A DNA stretch of 64,000 bases from Poecilobothrus nobilitatus (lineage: Eukaryota; Arthropoda; Insecta; Diptera; Dolichopodidae). Position 1 is the first letter of the stretch; each line of letters opens with the position of its first letter. The position numbers and the translations under genes were made by a program. Location: assembly GCA_947095535.1 (NCBI GenBank), contig OX352772.1, positions 317,016,018 to 317,080,017 of the forward strand. The letters are read 5' to 3'. The notes beneath the pieces were generated by a model. It searched no databases. It was not told where the DNA came from and saw only the letters and a list, made by a program, of their open reading frames with translations. Positions 11,701-21,829 of this stretch are shown in pieces.

Positions 11701-14700
11701 TATTTGAAGCAGTTCGTAAATCGTCGATCTTTCAGTCAAAAGATCTCGGATTCAAACCACACTTAGGTCAAAATATAATAACCAAAATAAATATTTTAAT
11801 TTTTTCTAAAACAAATTTCTATAATGACTAACTAAAAATGCTTAAGAATACAATCATGATAATGGAAATTAATTGAATGTTTTTATAAAAAAAAAAAAAG
11901 ATTCAATAAATTAATCTTAAAATTGACCATATACTATACCTATACATTGATCTATAACTATTATTAACTCCTTGACAAATTGTTTTTGTCTTGATCATCA
12001 GTTACTATTTAATTAACTGGTCATTTTTCAACACACATGCAATCAATTAGACATCGGACTCAAATCGTGTTTGTATTCTTTACATTAATAAAAAAATCAT
12101 ATGGATTTTTCTTATAATATATAATTAGTATAAAATTATATTAAATAAAAAATAAATATAAATATATCATATATCATAACTAATATCATATCCTAACATA
12201 TGAAAAAAAAATAAAAATAAAATAATTCTTGTATAAGATAAAAGATGACGCCCAAAAAAATATATATTTATGTTACACAATAGATATACAGCCGAATAAT
12301 GAATGGGTTCGTTAAACTAATATGTAATTCCAAATACTGAAACTTATTCAAATATCAATAACAAATGATTTAGTGGATGTACTAAGCTCTTTATAAGAGT
12401 GAAAAGACGAAAAAACAATTATTCCATATACATTTTTCATCTGTAGTTAATAGTTCCATATACATTTTTCATCTGTTATTCAGTACATTTTGAACTGTCC
12501 TGTCATTTAATAAAGAAATAAAATATTTTGGTTTAGAATATAGGTATAGTATAGTATTTCGATTCTATAGACTTAAATAAAATAAATATAATTACATATC
12601 AATATTTTCTTTAGTATTTATTAATAAACTAAATAATTTTAATATTGTTTTTAATCTTATTTTTGACTTAAAAACTACAAATTATGATTCAATACATAAT
12701 TTTTCATATTCTTTTAGAATATTGAAAAGCCTAATAGTTAAAATTCAGGATAGACCATCGTTATAAAAAAAAAAAAAGCTTTGGAATTTCAGTATTTAAA
12801 ACTATAATTTTCATAAATACTGTTTTGTTAAAAGTCCTACATTTGCCCAATATTTACCTATCGCGAACTACTATACTTTTATTAGTTTTCACTTTTTTAT
12901 ACTAATTTAATTAATAATTGCAAACGCCTTAAAACAAATGTTCATAAAATTAAAATTTTTTTTTTTTTTTCCATATCTTCAAAGAGGCCATTGAACCAGC
13001 CAATGGTGTAGTTGTTAAGACACCGGTCTTTCATACGAAAGGTCTCGGGTTCAAACCCCTGCTGGATCATATAGATTAATAAAAAAAATTGACATTTTTC
13101 TTATAATGTATAATTAGTAGAATATATAATTAAATAAAAAATAAGTATATATGTCCTATAAATTATAATTAATGATATCATATTGTAATAGCTATATAAT
13201 AAAATAATAATAAAACCATAATTCTTGTATAATAATAAATGACTTAGTGGATGTCATATGCTCCTTATAGTACTGGCGCAAAGAAAAAAAAAGGAGAGCA
13301 TTGGACATCCAGTAACCCGCTTATTTTTTACATTAGACAAAAGTTTCTAGTTTCTTTAATCAACATTCTCACTAAAATTTTACTGTTTTTTCGGCAGTAG
13401 CAAGCCTATAAAAGAAAAATATTATAGCACGCCATCTATTATCTTATACAAGAATTATTTATTTTGTTTATTTTATATTACGTACATAATTCATTAAAGA
13501 AAAATATTTTTAAATATAATATTTTCATTCATAAATATGACTTTAAAAAATTGTCTTCCTTTAATTTTTTTATTTTAAAAGCTTCTTAAGATAAATTGCC
13601 TCAATATCTCAATAGTATACGTCGATACTACTTTCATACTTTCAAATTTTGTAAAAGCTTATATGGATATAATCAAGACTCACATCAATTATGAAATTAT
13701 TCATACGCGCGATATGTCAGAATCGATTGCAATTCTCTCACAACTACATTCATGTGTTTTCAGTTCTTGGCCTGTTTATTTAGGTCTTGATTACGATTAT
13801 TAATATTATTACGATATAAAAATTAATACAATGTAAATAATTAATATTTAATAAGACTTTTAACTAAGGTTTTTTCAATTGAATGATTATAAACTTAACC
13901 GCTACGTTATTATAGTCAAACATTTTCAAAGTATTTTGTACACTAAAATCATAGGGTATAGTTATAATCATTCTCATGAGTATAAGAAAAAAAAAATTTA
14001 TTTTCTACTTATTATACCTTTTATATTTTAACTGAAGCATTTTCACTTTAAGTGAAGATTTTTTATTAAAATATAAGAAGTGAAGAAATGTTTACTTTAA
14101 TTAAAGATATTTTTATTTTAAGTGAAGACATTTGTAATAGAATTTAAAGTAAAAAAAATACATACATAATAATAATAAATATATTATATGTATCTAGATA
14201 TATATAAAAATATCAAATACATATAAATATCAGATCCAAATATTTACGTATTAAGTAAATTAAATATGTGAATATTAAATATTTATATAACATAAAAATT
14301 CTTCATTTAAAATAAAAATGTCTTCCATTAAATTAAAAAAATATTCACTTTAAAAAAATCTTCAATTAAAATAAAAAAAAATATTCACTTAAAATAAAAA
14401 AGCCTTCAGTTAAAGTATATTAAAGGTATACTAAGATTTAAACTATAACTTAAACAACTATACTTAAACAATTTACCATGATTTATTTATAAACTTACCA
14501 GTATTATAAAATAATAATGCTAACCAAGGATATTCATCTAATTCAGCAATTTCACCACCATAAATTCGATTTGTTATTTGACGTCCACAATCTTCATATA
14601 AATAATTATTATTTAATTGTATAGTACTTTTATTAATTAAATAATTATTATCATAATAATCATTATTATAATTATTTTTATTATTATAATTATTATATGT

Positions 14701-14785
14701 TTCATTTAAATTAATCATTGTATTAAATTTAAATTTAACTTTATCAATTAATTTTTGTATTAAATGTTTTACAGTCTTTTTTGAT

Positions 14786-14831
<46 letters not shown>

Positions 14832-15531
14832 CATAATTAATATTTATGTCATCATTTAAAATTTTTTTATTATTACCAACTAAAATTCTTGGTTTTGCAA
14901 TTGGTTTTGTAAAATTAATTATAGGATTTAAATAAAATATATTTTCATTAATATTATTATTAGAATTATTATTAATAGATATTTTATTAATTGTAATATT
15001 ATTAAAATTTTTAAATTTTATTCTTTTTGGACAGCATACTTCTGGTATTAAATTTTCATGATTCAAATTTTCATAATTATTATTATCATTATTATTATTA
15101 TCATTATTATTATTATTATTATTATCATTATTTTTATTATAATAACATTGAATTCTTTTCATAAAATTAATATTTTGTGATGTTAAATTATTTTCAATAT
15201 TACGTAAATTTAAATATGCTTTACATAATTTTATTGGTAAACATTCACCTAATTCAATTTCATTTGGTATTAAACATGATTTATTATTTATTAATAATTT
15301 ATTAATATTAATATTATTATTGTTATTATTATTATAATTACTATTAGTATTAATTAATAATGATGGTACGCCATTTTTATTATTGTTAAACACTGAATTA
15401 TTATAAGCATTAATCATATTCATTTGTTTTGTAATTATTATCGTAACACCAATAAATATAAATGTTGAATAATAATATAATGAATAAAAAAATCGATAAA
15501 AGAAATAATATAAATTTATTAAATTCACCAT
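2379..15531 (-). CDS. CLIP-domain trypsin-like serine protease (4 exons, 590 aa)
   Basis: Four exons join in frame: 15531-14499, 5072-4976, 4843-4536 and 2713-2379, each bounded by GT donors and AG acceptors. The 590-residue product starts with a hydrophobic segment (about residues 5-34) that could be a signal peptide or signal anchor. A clip domain follows, with six cysteines at about 86, 97, 103, 129, 166 and 167. The catalytic domain starts after Arg322 (NR/IYGG) and carries His364 (TAAHC), Asp430 (DDIAL), Ser536 (GDSGG) and Asp530 in the S1 pocket, so trypsin-like cleavage after Arg/Lys is expected. Cys315 could tether the clip half to the catalytic half. The extra cysteine pair in DCIEEENYLSCAD and activation after Arg recall CLIPB proteases (prophenoloxidase or Spaetzle activation), but I cannot name an orthologue. 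Asn runs lie at about 67-73, 135-152 and 235-248. It appears intact and secreted or membrane-anchored. Confidence 0.9.
3654..4250 (+). pseudogene. LINE ORF1-like relic: PHD finger plus coiled coil, one in-frame stop
   Basis: The frame opens at ATGGCGG and encodes a C4HC3 PHD-like zinc finger: CGKCNKLC, ICDGKCGKLYHNSC, WFCANC (about residues 10-61). A TAG at 3870-3872 interrupts it, but the same frame continues (VHSNESINFYNISVDPRTLQ) into a Lys/Glu/Asn-rich coiled coil to about 4245. PHD finger plus coiled coil is the usual layout of ORF1 proteins of CR1/jockey-group non-LTR retrotransposons, which coat the element RNA. A host gene is a less likely alternative. No ORF2 follows; a SINE tail abuts the 3' side. 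The stop and the lack of a neighbour indicate a dead copy. Confidence 0.6.
4288..4340 (-). repeat. SINE-A 3'-end fragment
   Basis: The T run followed by AATGCATTTCTCTGCCACAT and AAATGTGTACACGAAAT matches the inverted tail of the fuller SINE-A copy at 24131-24331 (poly-A tail then ATGTGGCAGAGAAATG when read on the minus strand). The tRNA-like head is missing. Confidence 0.6.
4536..4843 (-). CDS. Protease exon 3: catalytic aspartate
   Basis: The exon starts after acceptor GAAG and reads KSVRLGEFNV onward to VAGWGRTDL, ending at donor GTAAGT (4535-4530). It contains Asp430 in the DDIALIRL motif and the paired cysteines DC...SC typical of many clip proteases. An open reading frame continues past the donor, but the splice to exon 4 restores the family sequence GRTDLFNSYFPNIRSPIKLK. 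Confidence 0.9.
4976..5072 (-). CDS. Protease exon 2: catalytic histidine
   Basis: A 97-base exon too short to appear as a long open frame. It reads DEFGCSGSLINHNFVLTAAH then CVTGTIVRKKNG, containing the catalytic His364 in TAAHC. Acceptor TTTTATAG ends just before 5072 and donor GTACGT starts at 4975. Phase matches exon 1 (split Asp codon) and exon 3 (split Leu codon). Confidence 0.9.
5243..5365 (+). repeat. Short degenerate tandem repeat (AAAATCCCGGAA type)
   Basis: About six 16-20-base units in a row: GAAATCCCGGAA, GAAATTCCGGAA, AAAATCCCAGAA, AAAATCCCGAAA, AAATCGCGGAA, AAAATTCCGA. It stands out because it is CG-containing within AT-rich intron. It may be the end of an unrecognised DNA transposon or a decayed minisatellite. 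Confidence 0.6.
6112..6885. mobile_element. Non-autonomous inverted-repeat element, arms of about 53 bp
   Basis: The left arm (6112-6165, TGACGTCAGTTATAGCTATC then ATTGAAATGCTTCCGGAAAA) reappears inverted at 6832-6884 (TTTTCTGGAAGCATTTCAAT then GATAGCTATAATAACTGACG). The interior, about 660 bp, has no recognisable coding sequence; the overlapping small frames there look accidental. Interpreted as a MITE-like DNA transposon. Confidence 0.55.
6890..7058. mobile_element. Small MITE, about 169 bp, imperfect inverted ends
   Basis: Left end CGCCATATCCACTATGCTTA and right end, read inverted, CGCCGTATCCAATATGCTTC agree over some 40 bases before diverging. It sits directly against the right arm of the 6112-6885 element, separated by TTAAG. 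Confidence 0.55.
7371..7633 (+). CDS. Unrecognised exon-like ORF nested in the protease intron
   Basis: An open frame of about 87 codons ends in TGA at 7631-7633. It reads AHVYYPNEKYFEKTMQNG and IPPEGFIFLDENKYIQNNEG, with balanced residues rather than the Phe/Lys noise of chance frames here. It is preceded by a splice-acceptor-like TTTTTTCTAG at 7367-7376, and there is no ATG at the start of the frame, so it would be a terminal exon of a plus-strand gene. I could not find its upstream exons or recognise the family. Alternatives are a retrogene piece or mobile-element ORF remnant. Function unknown. Confidence 0.35.
7742..8014 (-). mobile_element. SINE-B full-length copy with 12-bp target duplication
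   Basis: Read on the minus strand it begins GGGGCTTCGGTAGCCTAGTG (box A-like) and continues to GTGGGTTCGAGCCC (box B-like), a tRNA-derived head with RNA polymerase III promoter boxes. An AT-rich body of about 200 bp and an AAAT-type tail follow. It is flanked by the direct repeat AGTTGTTTAGTT (7730-7741 and 8015-8026), direct evidence of retrotransposition. A second copy lies at 28057-28298. Confidence 0.85.
9541..9943 (-). mobile_element. SINE-C long copy, about 400 bp
   Basis: On the minus strand it starts CCAGTCAATGATGTAGTGGT, the same tRNA-like head as the copy at 12996-13294, with a decayed box B (CGGGGTT region is inverted on the plus strand as CAGTCGGGGTTTCACC). The 3' part contains AATGACTTAGTGAATGCGCT, the family tail that recurs at 12.4, 13.2, 36.8 and 37.5 kb. 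Confidence 0.7.
10168..10317 (+). mobile_element. SINE-A copy, tRNA-like head
   Basis: Contains box A-like TAGCCTAGTGGGTAAGAGC and box B-like GGTTCGAATCC, then CGTCGTAAGAGTTATTCCCC, common to all family A copies. Lacks the poly-A tail. Flanking TTTAAAGATCA and TTTAATGATCA (one mismatch) look like a target-site duplication. It would fold partly like a tRNA but has extra bases between the boxes and no conventional anticodon arm, so it is not called as a tRNA gene. Confidence 0.75.
11703..11785 (+). repeat. Decayed tRNA-like SINE-C head fragment
   Basis: GTCGATCTTTCAGTCAAAAG followed by ATCTCGGATTCAAACC resembles the second half of the SINE-C head at 13.0 kb (CCGGTCTTTCATACGAAAGG, TCTCGGGTTCAAACC). 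The first half is degraded. Confidence 0.5.
12050..12415 (+). mobile_element. SINE-C copy with decayed head
   Basis: Body and tail match the 13.0-kb copy in order: ATGGATTTTTCTTATAATAT, then ATAATTCTTGTATAAGATAA, then ACAAATGATTTAGTGGATGT. The tRNA-like head is only partly visible (ACATCGGACTCAAATCGTG). A short repeat of ATTCCATATACATTTTTCAT follows at 12420-12475. Confidence 0.6.
12996..13294 (+). mobile_element. SINE-C copy with well-preserved tRNA-like head
   Basis: The head GCCAATGGTGTAGTTGTTAA, GACACCGGTCTTTCATACGA and AAGGTCTCGGGTTCAAACCC has both polymerase III boxes in tRNA-like spacing, closing with CTGCTGG. The AT-rich body and the AATGACTTAGTGGATG tail follow, ending in an A run. 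A real tRNA gene is unlikely because the same unit recurs several times with the same long 3' body. Confidence 0.75.
13425..13465 (-). repeat. SINE-C body fragment
   Basis: ACGCCATCTATTATCTTATA then CAAGAATTAT matches the interior of the 9541-9943 copy (near 9690-9720) in the same orientation. Confidence 0.5.
14015..14432. mobile_element. Foldback element with repeated AAGTGAAGA motifs
   Basis: TACCTTTTATATTTTAACTG at about 14016 pairs with CAGTTAAAGTATATTAAAGG at about 14408-14427, and inner motifs TTTTAAGTGAAGA (left) face TCTTCAATTAAAATAAA and TATTCACTTAAAATAAA (right). Arms of roughly 120 bp surround an AT-rich loop. It lies about 70 bp from the donor of protease exon 1. Confidence 0.55.
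14499..15531 (-). CDS. Protease exon 1: N-terminus, clip domain, activation site
   Basis: This exon encodes residues 1-344 and the first base of codon 345. The ATG at 15531 is the first Met of the long open frame and precedes a hydrophobic N-terminus rich in Tyr and Phe. The exon ends at a good donor (GTAAGT) after AATACTG. It holds the clip domain, the Asn-rich spacer and the RIYGG activation site. The ATT triplet run on the plus strand at about 14787-14829 is the coding repeat for one Asn tract and is probably length-polymorphic. Confidence 0.88.
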
Positions 15532-17364
15532 TATATTTTATTATATTTTTATAAAAAAAAAAATTAATATAAAAAAACACAAACAAAAAAATAACGTTTA
15601 TTAAATAAAATTTTAAAAATACAAAAATAACTGAAATTGAAAGTAATTAAAAAAATGAAATATATAACTTTTCACTTTTGAACGGATACAAATAATTTTT
15701 TTTATACAATCGATCAATCGATTATTATTATAAATCAATATAAACTGTATTTTGGATAGAAATTTTAACTGGTAAACCGTTATAAACAAGGGTTTGTTTT
15801 TTGTTTTGTTTTTCTATCAGCTTAAATTAATGATGTTTAGTAGTGATTTAATATTAATTGTTGGTATAGTGGGCGTCAGTGGTAAATAAATGGTGGGATA
15901 TGATTTATAGTGTGACCAAAAATTGTTTTTTTTTTTTTCTGTTTTATTCGATAAATTTAATGCCGTTCGTTTAGAAAAGTTGATTTGAAACTGATTACGA
16001 TTGGAAAATGTTTAGTAAATTTAAAAGAGAGATTATGATAAAAAGTTAAAAATATAAAAAATCACAAAAATAAAAAACAAAAAAGAAATAACCTAAGCTT
16101 TAAGGTACATATGATTTTTTTTTTTTTTTTGTTAACAAGTTCATAATTTAAAGTAGTATTAGTGATTATTGGCATTTTATTATGATCACAGGTGGAAATA
16201 AAAATGTTTATTTGTTCGTTTGTTTGCTTTTCTTTATATTTTACGTTATAGTCACAACACTATTATTTCTTTTTTTTTTTAATATTATTTTACGTTTATT
16301 TTTAATAAATAAATATTTTATTTGTTGTTTTTTTTTTTTTTTTAGTTTTTTCTTATTTTAACAAAATTCACCTATTGGAGCTTTTATTATATACCTAATG
16401 TCAGTTTTTTTTTTTTAATCTGTATGAAAAATCCTCTGTATTGTGATGAAGATGAAGGAGGAAAATGTCTTCAAGAAAAAAAAAAAAGAAACGAAAAAAA
16501 AAACAAAAAAAATCATGGAAAGATTAGATAATATATTATAATCTTTTATTCGGAGATTAATCCGAATAGATTTTTTTTTTTCTTAAAAACATAAAATGAA
16601 TCTTTGGAAACAGTGACAAGACATATTTTATTGTCAAATATTTTTACATTTAACAATTTTTTCAAATGATTGTTTTTTCTGTAAATGATTTTTACTTAAG
16701 TAAAACTTGAAAATACTGTGCATATAAACAAATTAACAAATAGGTTTTTAGGTTTCCAATTTACAGTAAATATCCTGATAAAACAAAACAAAATAAACAA
16801 CAACAATATAAAATTTTTGATCTAGATTTAGAAATAAGATATTTTTTTAGTTCATTATAAAATCTGATCAGAAGTAAAATATATTTTAACCGAACTGTAA
16901 GAAAAATTATGTTTTGTAGAGAAAATAAAGTTTCAATCTATTTTTAAAATTTTTTAGATTTAAACGTGTGAAATAAAAAAAAAATTAGTTAGGAAACTGT
17001 TTTAAGTCAGCATTCTGCAATAAAGTTTAGTAAATAAAATTTAATGCATACTTAATGCATCGACACAAAAGGCTTATATTATATTATTATAAATAACAAA
17101 TTTCTTTATATTAATATAAACAAAATGAGCAATATAAACAAGTATTCAACCTATAATGACCTTCCTGACTAACCTTAGTTGTATAGTTGATGAATTTTTT
17201 AGTTTTATTGTATTAACTCACAGAAGATTTTTGTGAATTTTTGATATATGGAACTAGCCAAAAAATTTTGAAATTTGGGAGTTGTCTAGGCAATTTAACA
17301 CTACATGCCTACTGAAGAGTTCAGTAATGCGATAAAGAACTAAACAACCCCTGTTATTTTTATA

Positions 17365-17423
17365 ACCGATGGTTTAGTAATATTAAATCATTCTATATGT
17401 AATATTAATATAAATAAATAAAT
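17365..17423 (+). repeat. SINE-B 3'-tail fragment
   Basis: GATGGTTTAGTAATATTAAA, then TGTAATATTAATATAAATAA matches the SINE-B tail seen at 7742-7800 and 28057-28115 on the minus strand. Confidence 0.5.
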
Positions 17424-17988
17424 TAATATACAATATTATTATTATGACTTCTGACAACAACTACATCACTGATTAAAAGTGAATCAAAAGAAAACATAAA
17501 AAAAATCATGACGTTGTAGGTGGGTTTTAAAGCTTATAAAATGCATACTGGAATATACATAATATTATACTTCCGACTTTTTTCTTTTTTTAGCTATATA
17601 CATAATATGCAGTTGAAAAACAAGTTATTAATGATTTATAATAAAATCGAAAGTATATAATTTTATATGTTTTCTCTTTCACTTTGTTTTTATGATGATA
17701 TAACATTTTGATGGTATACCTTTAAAATTTACTTTGAAGTAAAATTACTTTTTTTTAAGATATAATCACTATCTAATAATAAAAATTTTAAAAAGAAAAG
17801 AATAAAAAAATTTGTTATATCTCTCTAGAGGAAGGTTTTTCTGAAATCGTAAATTTCTTTTCAAAATGAAAAATAAAAATAAACTCATATCAAAACCAAT
17901 GCAACATATTTCACATAACGAACTATAGTCTTAGATTTTTTCCAAATAGAGATTTAAATTTAGGAAACACGCCCTGGGCAAGTACGAA

Positions 17989-18104
17989 AACGAAATTACG
18001 GATATCAAGGATAAAAAACCTAAAATTTAAACCGTAAATAAGATATAACGAAATTACGGATATCAAAGATAAAAAAACTAAAATTTAAATCGTAAATAAA
18101 ATAT
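17989..18104 (+). repeat. 58-bp tandem duplication
   Basis: AACGAAATTACGGATATCAA starts at 17989 and again at 18047. The following bases (GATAAAAAACCTAAAATTTA versus GATAAAAAAACTAAAATTTA) agree with few mismatches, so the duplication is fairly recent. Confidence 0.8.
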
Positions 18105-18299
18105 ATTTTTAATAAATGTATAATATGTTAATAAAATTTGTATATCATATAATAAATAGAAAATCATCAAATGCTATCTATTCACAATAAAATCTTAATT
18201 TTTAAAAATATATTTCAATCCATATATAGCATATGGCTGTCCAATATGGGGTTTCACACCAGTTACCACCAATATAAATATTTTACAAGTAAAACAAAA

Positions 18300-18545
18300 A
18301 TAATATATTAAAAACGAAGAAAAGTGCAGTAGAATAGACAGCGTCAACTTTGGGACACACGTATAAACATAATATATTATGATGTTTCCATAAAACTTGA
18401 TCATCTTTTGTTAGATTTCAGCCTGAACCTGTTCGGCTAAAGAAACCAAACTACATAGATGTTATTGCCATTAAGCTTAATAATTTTTTAGAAAATGTCA
18501 GATGTCTAGCTTTATTGAGTACCAAGTTATGGGGATATAAATTAT
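18300..18545 (+). repeat. 5' fragment of the dispersed hairpin-ended repeat
   Basis: GAAAAGTGCAGTAGAATAGA then CAGCGTCAACTTTGGGACAC matches the start of the larger copy at about 26410 (GAGTGCAGTAGAGTAGAC, TGTCAACTCTGGGATACCC). It continues with CCATAAAACTTGATCATCTT and CCTGAACCTGTTCGGCT. Confidence 0.6.
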
Positions 18546-20229
18546 GCTTATACAAAACACTTATGTATGCACTGTACACAATATGTATATAGTAATTATT
18601 TTAGTTTAACATAATATAACATAATACTAAGTATAAAATAGTTTAAGTGTTTTAGTTAAAATAAATTTATATATAGTATACTAAGGTTTTTCTTTCATTT
18701 CCTTAGTCAAATAAAGTTGTAAGTAGAACATTAAAGAAATAATGTCAAGAAAATCTAAAAATTAAAAGATGTAAAGATTTAAAATTTGGACTAAAATAAA
18801 AATATTTTAATTATTCTTCATTAAATTAAAACTAAATTTTGTAATCATTTGAATTTAAAATGCTTTTTTTTTTAATTCTAAGATAAACATATAAAATTTC
18901 TACTTAATTTCACTCTAATTTACCAACAAAACAAATTTAACTCCAATTCATTTGTATGAAATTTTTTCTCTTTTCTAAGACTAAATCATGATTCATGTGA
19001 TTATTAAAAGCTTTTCCAAACACTATTTAAAGTTGTATTTTTCTCATTTTGTAAAAAACAAAAACTATAAGCTTTTGAAAGTAAAATAAAAAATTTTGTT
19101 CATAGGAATTACATAAAAAACAAAAAAACAAGAAAAGAAAATAAAAAAAAATTTATATTAGATTAAATTTTAAATTAAAATAAAACAAAATAAAAACTTA
19201 AAAAATAAGAGGGCATTAATGTAGAAAATATTTGAAGAAAATTAAAATATGTGCATATATTTATATATATGCAGGTATATAGTTAATTTTCCGGACCAGA
19301 AACAGAAAAAAATATTTCGACGTTTTTCATTTTATGAAACTTTTTATTATAATATGTTACAATATAAAAAGGCATAGTCAAGTGTAATGGCGAAGCTGTA
19401 CTAGTATTATCAAGTTCGATTAAAATTTCTTTCTTATATTTTTGTTATTCGATATCATTGGATGTCGCACTAAGCAATACTACGCCATAGTTCCTCTTAT
19501 AGTTATACTATGACACCAACTAAAAACCAACTTTTAAAAAATTAAACAATTACTTTTGATACAAATACACATTAGAGAAAAAAGAAGGTTGGTAAGGTAA
19601 AACATGTAAAGAAAGTTTTGGAAAAGTAATTCGGCTTTAAATACTGATAAATAAGCGTCCCTATATCGTTTTTTTTATTTCTCTTTCCAATATGTACTTT
19701 AAATTGAAGTATTACTATTTTTAAAATCAAAACCAAATACAAAAGGTATTTACAAACAACGACATATTTAGTCCTAACTGTAATAAACCGAAATTATTTT
19801 TATGCGATTTAAGCTTTTGTACAGTTAAATTTTATACGCTATTTTGACAACTACAATATTGTGAATTGTCATAGAAATATTAATTATCTTTTGTTAGGTG
19901 ATTTTAATGTACAAGAGATAATTAAAATTACATATATAGTTCAATATATGTAAATGTCATTCGTTAAGGCTGCTAATGACACTTATGTATATATATTTTG
20001 GGCTTAGATTAATTATTCACTTTAAACATTATAATAATAAAATTTTAATCAAAATTGATAGCTCGCCTTAATTACGTATACTAAAGATTATAACTATTGC
20101 TGAATTTAAATTTTTGTTGAAATGTTTGCTCTAAAAAACTAAAGCTAAAAAATTATAAAATTTTATTGAAAAATTAAATTTTAAGTGTGTATTGTAAAAA
20201 AAGCTTATTTTGTTTTGTTGCTTACATAA
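18546..20229. other. Intergenic AT-rich stretch; nothing recognised
   Basis: No frame with family motifs and no clear repeat boundary on either strand. Confidence 0.55.
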
Positions 20230-20373
20230 ATGTTTCCTTTCCTTTTCATACGAGGCTGTAAATGTCGTAAAGGGGAATTATTCTTACGATATGTGTGGGA
20301 TTCGAATCCACGCACTCCCTCGGTGCTTACAGCGTATTTTATACGCTCTTACCGACTAGGCCATCGAGGCCCC
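20230..20373 (-). mobile_element. SINE-A copy, 3' truncated
   Basis: On the minus strand it reads GGGGGCCTCGATGGCCTAGT, CGGTAAGAGCGTATAAAATA, and then box B-like GGATTCGAATCCCACAC, followed by TCGTAAGAATAATTCCCC. The tail and poly-A are shortened. The plus-strand frame here is an artefact of the SINE. Confidence 0.75.
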
Positions 20374-21810
20374 CAAAATTCATATTTTTTTTTAAATAAA
20401 TTATATATTTTGATATTTACCGGTTATTTAATAAAAATACGAGTATAATTATGCACATCTCCATTTCACCTTAATATCATACTTTTCTCTGTATTAACTT
20501 TTCCCCTTGTCTTAGCGTAAATGCTTTTATGGTTAATTGTTATATAATAATTTGAATTTAACTTTGATAAACTGAACGGTGAATATATAAATATATGAAG
20601 TTTGTATTTTTTTCTTCGTAGCATCCTAATTAACTCCTGATGGACTGGTGTTAAAACTTGAATTTAACAATGTCTTGAATGTTTTCTTTGATTTTGATGA
20701 TGTTCTAATTAGTTATTTTTAAAGTTTTATAAAAAAAAAACAAAAAGAAATATGTATTACAGTGATAAAGAAAGATCATGCGTGTCACTTTTTTAAACAT
20801 GGCCCTGGACATATAGTGAAAAGCAATTTTACATATAGAAAGCATTACTTTTAGAAATTTCATTTTTAATCGTATAGTCAAAAGTTAAAATATTTACGTG
20901 TAAAATAAAATTTTCTTTCAAATAATGTACCTCAACTCCTAATAAATTATTGAAGTAGATTTTAAATAATTTTAGGAAATTTCAGATTTCAGAATTTTTT
21001 TATGATAAATGAAATTAAAAATAAATTAGGTTAAACTTATAAGTTGCTAACAAGGTTTAGACAGCTATAAAATAATAATTGTATGACAAATTATAGAATA
21101 TAGGAAATATTTAGTAAAAGACTGACCCAGACAAATCAGTTTAGAAGTGATTAATAGTTATAGAATATAAAAACATGTATTATTTTATAATGAAATCAAC
21201 ATTTCTTTATTTTTTGTTTTTTTATTATATTAATATTTTATGAAATATTATAATTTCCATTGTACGTCATAATTAAACGCCTAAATTATTTTTATACTTC
21301 AGAATTTTTTTTTTTTTTTGTTAAACCTTTTGTCCATCTTTTAACATTCTGATATAAAAGGTCATTTTATATTTTATAATGTATTTATTTATTTATATGC
21401 TAATTTTAAAATTTAATTTATACACGAGTTTCTTTGTTTAAAAATCGGCTACCAACATTATTAATGTTAAAAAAATAGATAAATTTATTTAACAAGGTAG
21501 TATATAAAACCAATAGTTTTCAAAAGAGCACATATTCCAAAATGAGGATATAAAATATTCTAAAATTGTGTTTTTTTTACTTGAAAATTGTTGTTTTTTT
21601 TTAAATTTTTAACATTTAGTTAAGAAAAATATAATGTTTTATCTTTAATTTTATTAATTTTCAAAGATGACAATCTTGCCGTTGGAAGTTTCTAAAAATA
21701 AGAATTTTGTATTTTTCACCTTTTATTCTTCTTAAATATGAAGTCCAACTACAAATCTTGCATAATTTTAATTACTCTATATAATTAACAGATTGTAAAA
21801 AACTATAATA
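20374..21810. other. Intergenic AT-rich stretch; nothing recognised
   Basis: No coding frame with recognisable motifs and no clear inverted repeat. Confidence 0.5.
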
Positions 21811-21829
21811 TGTACGGAAAAACAAAACA

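Larger units (their letters stand above)
5073..14498 (-). other. Protease intron 1, 9.4 kb, repeat-filled
   Basis: Long first intron between the activation-site exon and the His exon. It contains short CCCGGAA-type repeats (5240-5365), two inverted-repeat elements (6112-6885, 6890-7058), an orphan exon-like ORF (7371-7633), SINE-A, B and C copies and a foldback element (14015-14432). Stretches 7060-7300, 8030-9540, 10330-11690 and 13300-14000 are AT-rich with no recognisable content apart from short SINE-C pieces. Confidence 0.75.
15532..18300. other. Intergenic, upstream of the protease; no gene seen
   Basis: Poly-T and poly-A rich. It should contain the protease promoter, but no TATA or initiator can be picked out reliably in such AT-rich DNA. 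It contains a SINE-B tail piece (17365-17423) and a 58-bp tandem duplication (17989-18104). Confidence 0.6.

Noticed and set aside
13000..13070. A tRNA gene (boxes A and B with tRNA-like spacing)
   Set aside because: The same head recurs with a shared long AT-rich 3' body at several places, so it is the head of a SINE rather than a tRNA gene. A covariance-model search would settle it.
14787..14829. ATT microsatellite as a stand-alone non-coding repeat
   Set aside because: It lies in frame within protease exon 1 and encodes an asparagine run.
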